A DNA stretch of 13,780 bases from an uncultured Solimonas sp. (GTDB lineage Bacteria > Pseudomonadota > Gammaproteobacteria > Nevskiales > Nevskiaceae): NCBI GenBank assembly GCA_946478985.1, contig CAMLDZ010000077.1:1-13780 (forward strand). Reading direction: 5' to 3'. The translations under genes and the position numbers were made by a program. Of the stretch, positions 10,887-13,780 are shown one piece after another. Each line of letters opens with the position of its first letter. The first letter of the stretch is position 1. The notes under the pieces were generated by a model. The model had not been told where the DNA came from and did not search any database. It saw only the letters and a program-made list of their open reading frames with translations.

Positions 10887-13780
10887 GTGTTCGAACGCCA
10901 GCCCCACGGCCTTTACCGGCCCGAATTCGAGAAGGACAGCTGCGGTTTCGGTCTGATCGCCCACATGGACGACCAGCCCTCGCACAAGCTCGTGCAGACG
11001 GCGATCACGGCGCTGCAGCGCATGACGCATCGCGGCGCGGTGGCGGCTGACGGCAAGACCGGCGACGGCTGCGGCCTGCTGATGAAGAAGCCGGACAAGT
11101 TCCTGCGCCGCGAGGCGGAGCGCCAGGGCATCGTGCTCAGCGCCGAGGACTATGGCGTCGGCAACCTGTTCCTGTCGCGCGACGAGGCCCGCCGCGAGCG
11201 CGCCCGCGCGGTCCTCAAGGAAAGCCTGGAGCTGCATGGCCTGAAGCTGGCCGGCCTGCGCGTGGTGCCCACCGACCCCAGCGCGCTGGGCGAGGAAGCG
11301 CTCAGGAGCGTGCCGCATGTCGAGCAGGCCTTCATCGTGGCGCCGGCCGGCACCGCGCAGACCGCCTTCGAGCTCAAGCTCTACAAGGCGCGCCGCCGCG
11401 CCGAGAAGCAGCTGATCGGCGAAGGCGACACCGAGTTCTACGTCACCCATCTGTCGTGCCGGGTGATCGTTTACAAGGGCCTGGTGATGCCCGAGTACCT
11501 GGGCAGCTTCTTCCCGGACCTCGCCGATCCGCTGCTGGACTCGTCGATGTGCGTGTTCCACCAGCGTTTCTCGACCAACACCCTGCCGCAGTGGCGGCTG
11601 TGCCACCCGTTCCGTTACCTCGCCCACAACGGCGAGATCAACACCATCTCCGGCAACCGCAAGTGGGCGGCCGCGCGCGCCAAGAAGTTCCAGTGCGAGG
11701 CGCTGCCCGACATCGAGGAAGTCGCGCCGCTGGTGACGATGAACGGCTCGGATTCGCAGAGCCTCGACAACATGCTCGAAGTGCTGCTCGCCGGCGGCAT
11801 GGACGTGTTCCAGGCGATGCGCGCGCTGATTCCGCCGGCCTGGCAGAACGTCGAGGATCTGGATTCCGATGTCCGCGCGTTCTACGAATACAACTCGGTC
11901 AACATGGAGCCCTGGGACGGCCCGGCCGGCGTCGTCATCACCGACGGCCGCTACGCCGCCTGCACCCTGGACCGCAACGGCCTGCGCCCGGCGCGCTATG
12001 TCATCACCGCCGACCGCCACATCGTGCTGGCCTCGGAAATCGGCGTGCATGACTTCAAGGAGCAGGAGGTCGTCGAGAAGGGCCGCCTGCGTCCGGGCGA
12101 GCTGCTCGCCGTCGACACCCAGAACGGCACGCTGTTGCGCCCGGAAGAGATCGACAAGATGCTGGCGGCGCGCAAGCCGTACAAGCAGTGGCTGAAGACG
12201 CAGATGAAGCGCGTCGAGGCCTCGCTGTCGGACGATCCGAATGCGCTGGACGTGATGCCGCCGGACACGGTGGCGACGTACCACAAGATGTTCCAGCTGA
12301 CTTTCGAAGAACGCGACCAGGTGCTGCGTCCGGCGGCGGAAGCCGGCCAGGAAGCGGTCGGCTCGATGGGCGACGACACGCCGTTCGCGGTGCTGTCGGA
12401 GCACGCGCGCTCGGTCTACGACTACTTCCGGCAGATGTTCGCGCAGGTCACCAACCCGCCGATCGATCCGCTGCGCGAGCAGATCGTCATGTCGCTCGAA
12501 TGCCAGCTCGGTGCCGAGAAGAGCATGTTCGAGGAGACGCCGGAGCGTGCCGCGCGCCTGATGATCGACTCGCCGGTGCTGTCGGAAGCCAAGTTCAAGA
12601 AGCTGCTGGCGATCGGCAACGAGGACAGCGCGTTCTCGCACCACGTGCTGGACCTCAACTACGACGCCAAGCTGGGCCTCAAGGCGGCCATCGACCACCT
12701 TTGCGAGGAAGCTGCCGCCGCCGTGCGCGCCGGCCGCGTGGTGCTGGTGCTGTCCGACCGCGCGATCGAGCGCGGCAAGCTGCCGATGCACGCGCTGCTG
12801 GCCACCGGCGCGGTCAACAACTATCTGGTTCGCGAAGGCCTGCGCTGCGACTGCAACATCGTCGTCGAGACCGCCACCGCGCGTGATCCGCACCAGTTCG
12901 CCTGCCTGATCGGCTACGGCGCGTCCTGCGTCTATCCGTACCTCGCCTACGCCTCGCTGTACGAGATGGCGCGTTCCGGCCAGATCAAGAACAAGCCGGC
13001 CGAGGCGCTCGCGCAGTCGTACCGCAAGAGCATCAACAAGGGCCTGTACAAGATCATCTCGAAGATGGGCATCAGCACCATCTCCAGCTATCGCGGCGCG
13101 CAGCTGTTCGAGATCGTCGGCCTGCACGACGAGATCGTCGATCTGTGCTTCGAGGACACCGTGTCGCGCATCCAGGGTGCGCGCTTCGCCGATCTGCAGG
13201 ACGAGCAGCAGGAGCTGGCGGACGCGGCGTGGAGCGCGCGCAAGCCGATCGGGCAGGGCGGCCTCTACAAGTACATCCACGGCGGCGAGTACCACGCCTA
13301 CAACCCGGACGTCATCGCCACGCTGCAGAAGGCGGTCAAGACCGGCGACTACGCCGACTACCAGCTCTACGCCGATCTGGTGAACGAGCGCGGCGTCGCC
13401 GCGATCCGCGATCTGTTCCGTCTCAAGGACGCCAAGCCGATCCCGCTCGACGAAGTCGAGTCGGTCGAGGCCATCCTCAAGCGCTTCGATTCCGCCGGCA
13501 TGTCGCTGGGCGCGCTGTCGCCGGAGGCGCACGAGGCCCTGGCTACCGCGATGAACCGCCTCGGCGGCCGCAGCAACTCGGGTGAAGGCGGCGAAGACCC
13601 GGCGCGCTACGGCACCGAGAAGATGTCGAAGATCAAGCAGGTCGCGTCCGGCCGCTTCGGCGTCACGCCGCAGTACCTGGTCAACGCCGAAGTGCTGCAG
13701 ATCAAGGTCGCGCAGGGCGCCAAGCCCGGCGAGGGCGGCCAGCTGCCCGGCGACAAGGTCAACGACCAGATCGCCAAGCT
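10887..13780 (+). CDS. gltB: Glutamate synthase (NADPH) large subunit, 3' end cut off
   Basis: The first 964 residues of a family of about 1,500. GOGAT transfers the glutamine amide to 2-oxoglutarate, giving two glutamates, with electrons from the GltD subunit. The start is GTG. Cys19 in KDSCGFGLIAHM becomes the N-terminal amidotransferase nucleophile after the propeptide is removed. HRGAVAADGKTGDGCGLL, MEPWDGPAGVV (from residue 340) and LDRNGLRPARY complete the amidotransferase domain (about 19-420). A central domain follows, and the FMN/2-oxoglutarate domain begins with SAGMSLGALSPEAHEALA, GRSNSGEGGED (894-904), QVASGRFGV and QGAKPGEGGQLPG. The cysteines of the 3Fe-4S cluster would lie beyond the edge. 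gltD is expected downstream, outside the window. No convincing promoter is visible; the 221-base region upstream is shared with the divergent toxin-antitoxin pair. Confidence 0.97.
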   Translation, partial: MFERQPHGLYRPEFEKDSCGFGLIAHMDDQPSHKLVQTAITALQRMTHRGAVAADGKTGDGCGLLMKKPDKFLRREAERQGIVLSAEDYGVGNLFLSRDEARRERARAVLKESLELHGLKLAGLRVVPTDPSALGEEALRSVPHVEQAFIVAPAGTAQTAFELKLYKARRRAEKQLIGEGDTEFYVTHLSCRVIVYKGLVMPEYLGSFFPDLADPLLDSSMCVFHQRFSTNTLPQWRLCHPFRYLAHNGEINTISGNRKWAAARAKKFQCEALPDIEEVAPLVTMNGSDSQSLDNMLEVLLAGGMDVFQAMRALIPPAWQNVEDLDSDVRAFYEYNSVNMEPWDGPAGVVITDGRYAACTLDRNGLRPARYVITADRHIVLASEIGVHDFKEQEVVEKGRLRPGELLAVDTQNGTLLRPEEIDKMLAARKPYKQWLKTQMKRVEASLSDDPNALDVMPPDTVATYHKMFQLTFEERDQVLRPAAEAGQEAVGSMGDDTPFAVLSEHARSVYDYFRQMFAQVTNPPIDPLREQIVMSLECQLGAEKSMFEETPERAARLMIDSPVLSEAKFKKLLAIGNEDSAFSHHVLDLNYDAKLGLKAAIDHLCEEAAAAVRAGRVVLVLSDRAIERGKLPMHALLATGAVNNYLVREGLRCDCNIVVETATARDPHQFACLIGYGASCVYPYLAYASLYEMARSGQIKNKPAEALAQSYRKSINKGLYKIISKMGISTISSYRGAQLFEIVGLHDEIVDLCFEDTVSRIQGARFADLQDEQQELADAAWSARKPIGQGGLYKYIHGGEYHAYNPDVIATLQKAVKTGDYADYQLYADLVNERGVAAIRDLFRLKDAKPIPLDEVESVEAILKRFDSAGMSLGALSPEAHEALATAMNRLGGRSNSGEGGEDPARYGTEKMSKIKQVASGRFGVTPQYLVNAEVLQIKVAQGAKPGEGGQLPGDKVNDQIAK

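Noticed and set aside
10827..13532. A 901-codon open frame on the minus strand opposite gltB.
   Set aside because: It is antisense to an unmistakable glutamate synthase gene. Its His/Arg/Asp/Val-rich composition is what reverse reading of GC-biased codons produces, and no domain is recognisable.

Overview
The window is GC-rich, densely packed bacterial chromosome. The near-zero gaps, the strong G/C preference at third codon positions, the large glutamate synthase of bacterial GOGAT type and the general gene set fit a proteobacterium. A gammaproteobacterium, perhaps of the Nevskiales/Solimonadaceae type, is my best guess, but it rests on a general impression of the protein sequences and is not proven.

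Layout, left to right. (1) Positions 1-3208, plus strand, hold a Gld-type ABC transporter operon: the 3' end of the ATPase gene, an ABC-2 permease, a GldG-like auxiliary protein and a DUF4340 protein, with overlaps or gaps of at most about 10 bases. (2) A MarR-family regulator gene follows (3278-3856), ending in a 13-base tandem repeat and a GC hairpin. (3) After a 256-base intergenic region comes a four-gene plus-strand cluster (4113-7537): an aminoglycoside-phosphotransferase-like small-molecule kinase, an unrecognised 159-residue protein, a CrtC/AttH-like protein (DUF7064/7065 type) and an atypical tyrosine phosphatase. Its promoter carries a 16-base palindrome, TAGTATTTAAACACTA, lying almost entirely between a -35 and a -10 box with a 17-base spacer. 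The MarR protein encoded just upstream is the obvious candidate repressor. (4) mutM/fpg (7605-8423) follows, and its stop codon directly abuts the stop codon of a convergent minus-strand gene. (5) That gene (8424-9890) encodes a secreted protein with YXWGXW repeats and a very long Gln/Arg-rich tail. (6) A minus-strand toxin-antitoxin pair (9969-10665) consists of a Phd/YefM-type antitoxin and a PIN-domain protein whose active site looks eroded. Upstream of it is a dense cluster of three inverted repeats. (7) gltB, the glutamate synthase large subunit, starts at a GTG at 10887 and runs off the right edge.

The part with most room for new biology is region 3: a locally regulated, translationally coupled cluster that pairs a kinase-fold protein with a phosphatase around two poorly characterised proteins, possibly read from a nearly leaderless mRNA. 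No rRNA, tRNA, CRISPR array or insertion sequence was seen. Large open frames opposite gltB and opposite the Gln/Arg-rich gene are codon-bias shadows.
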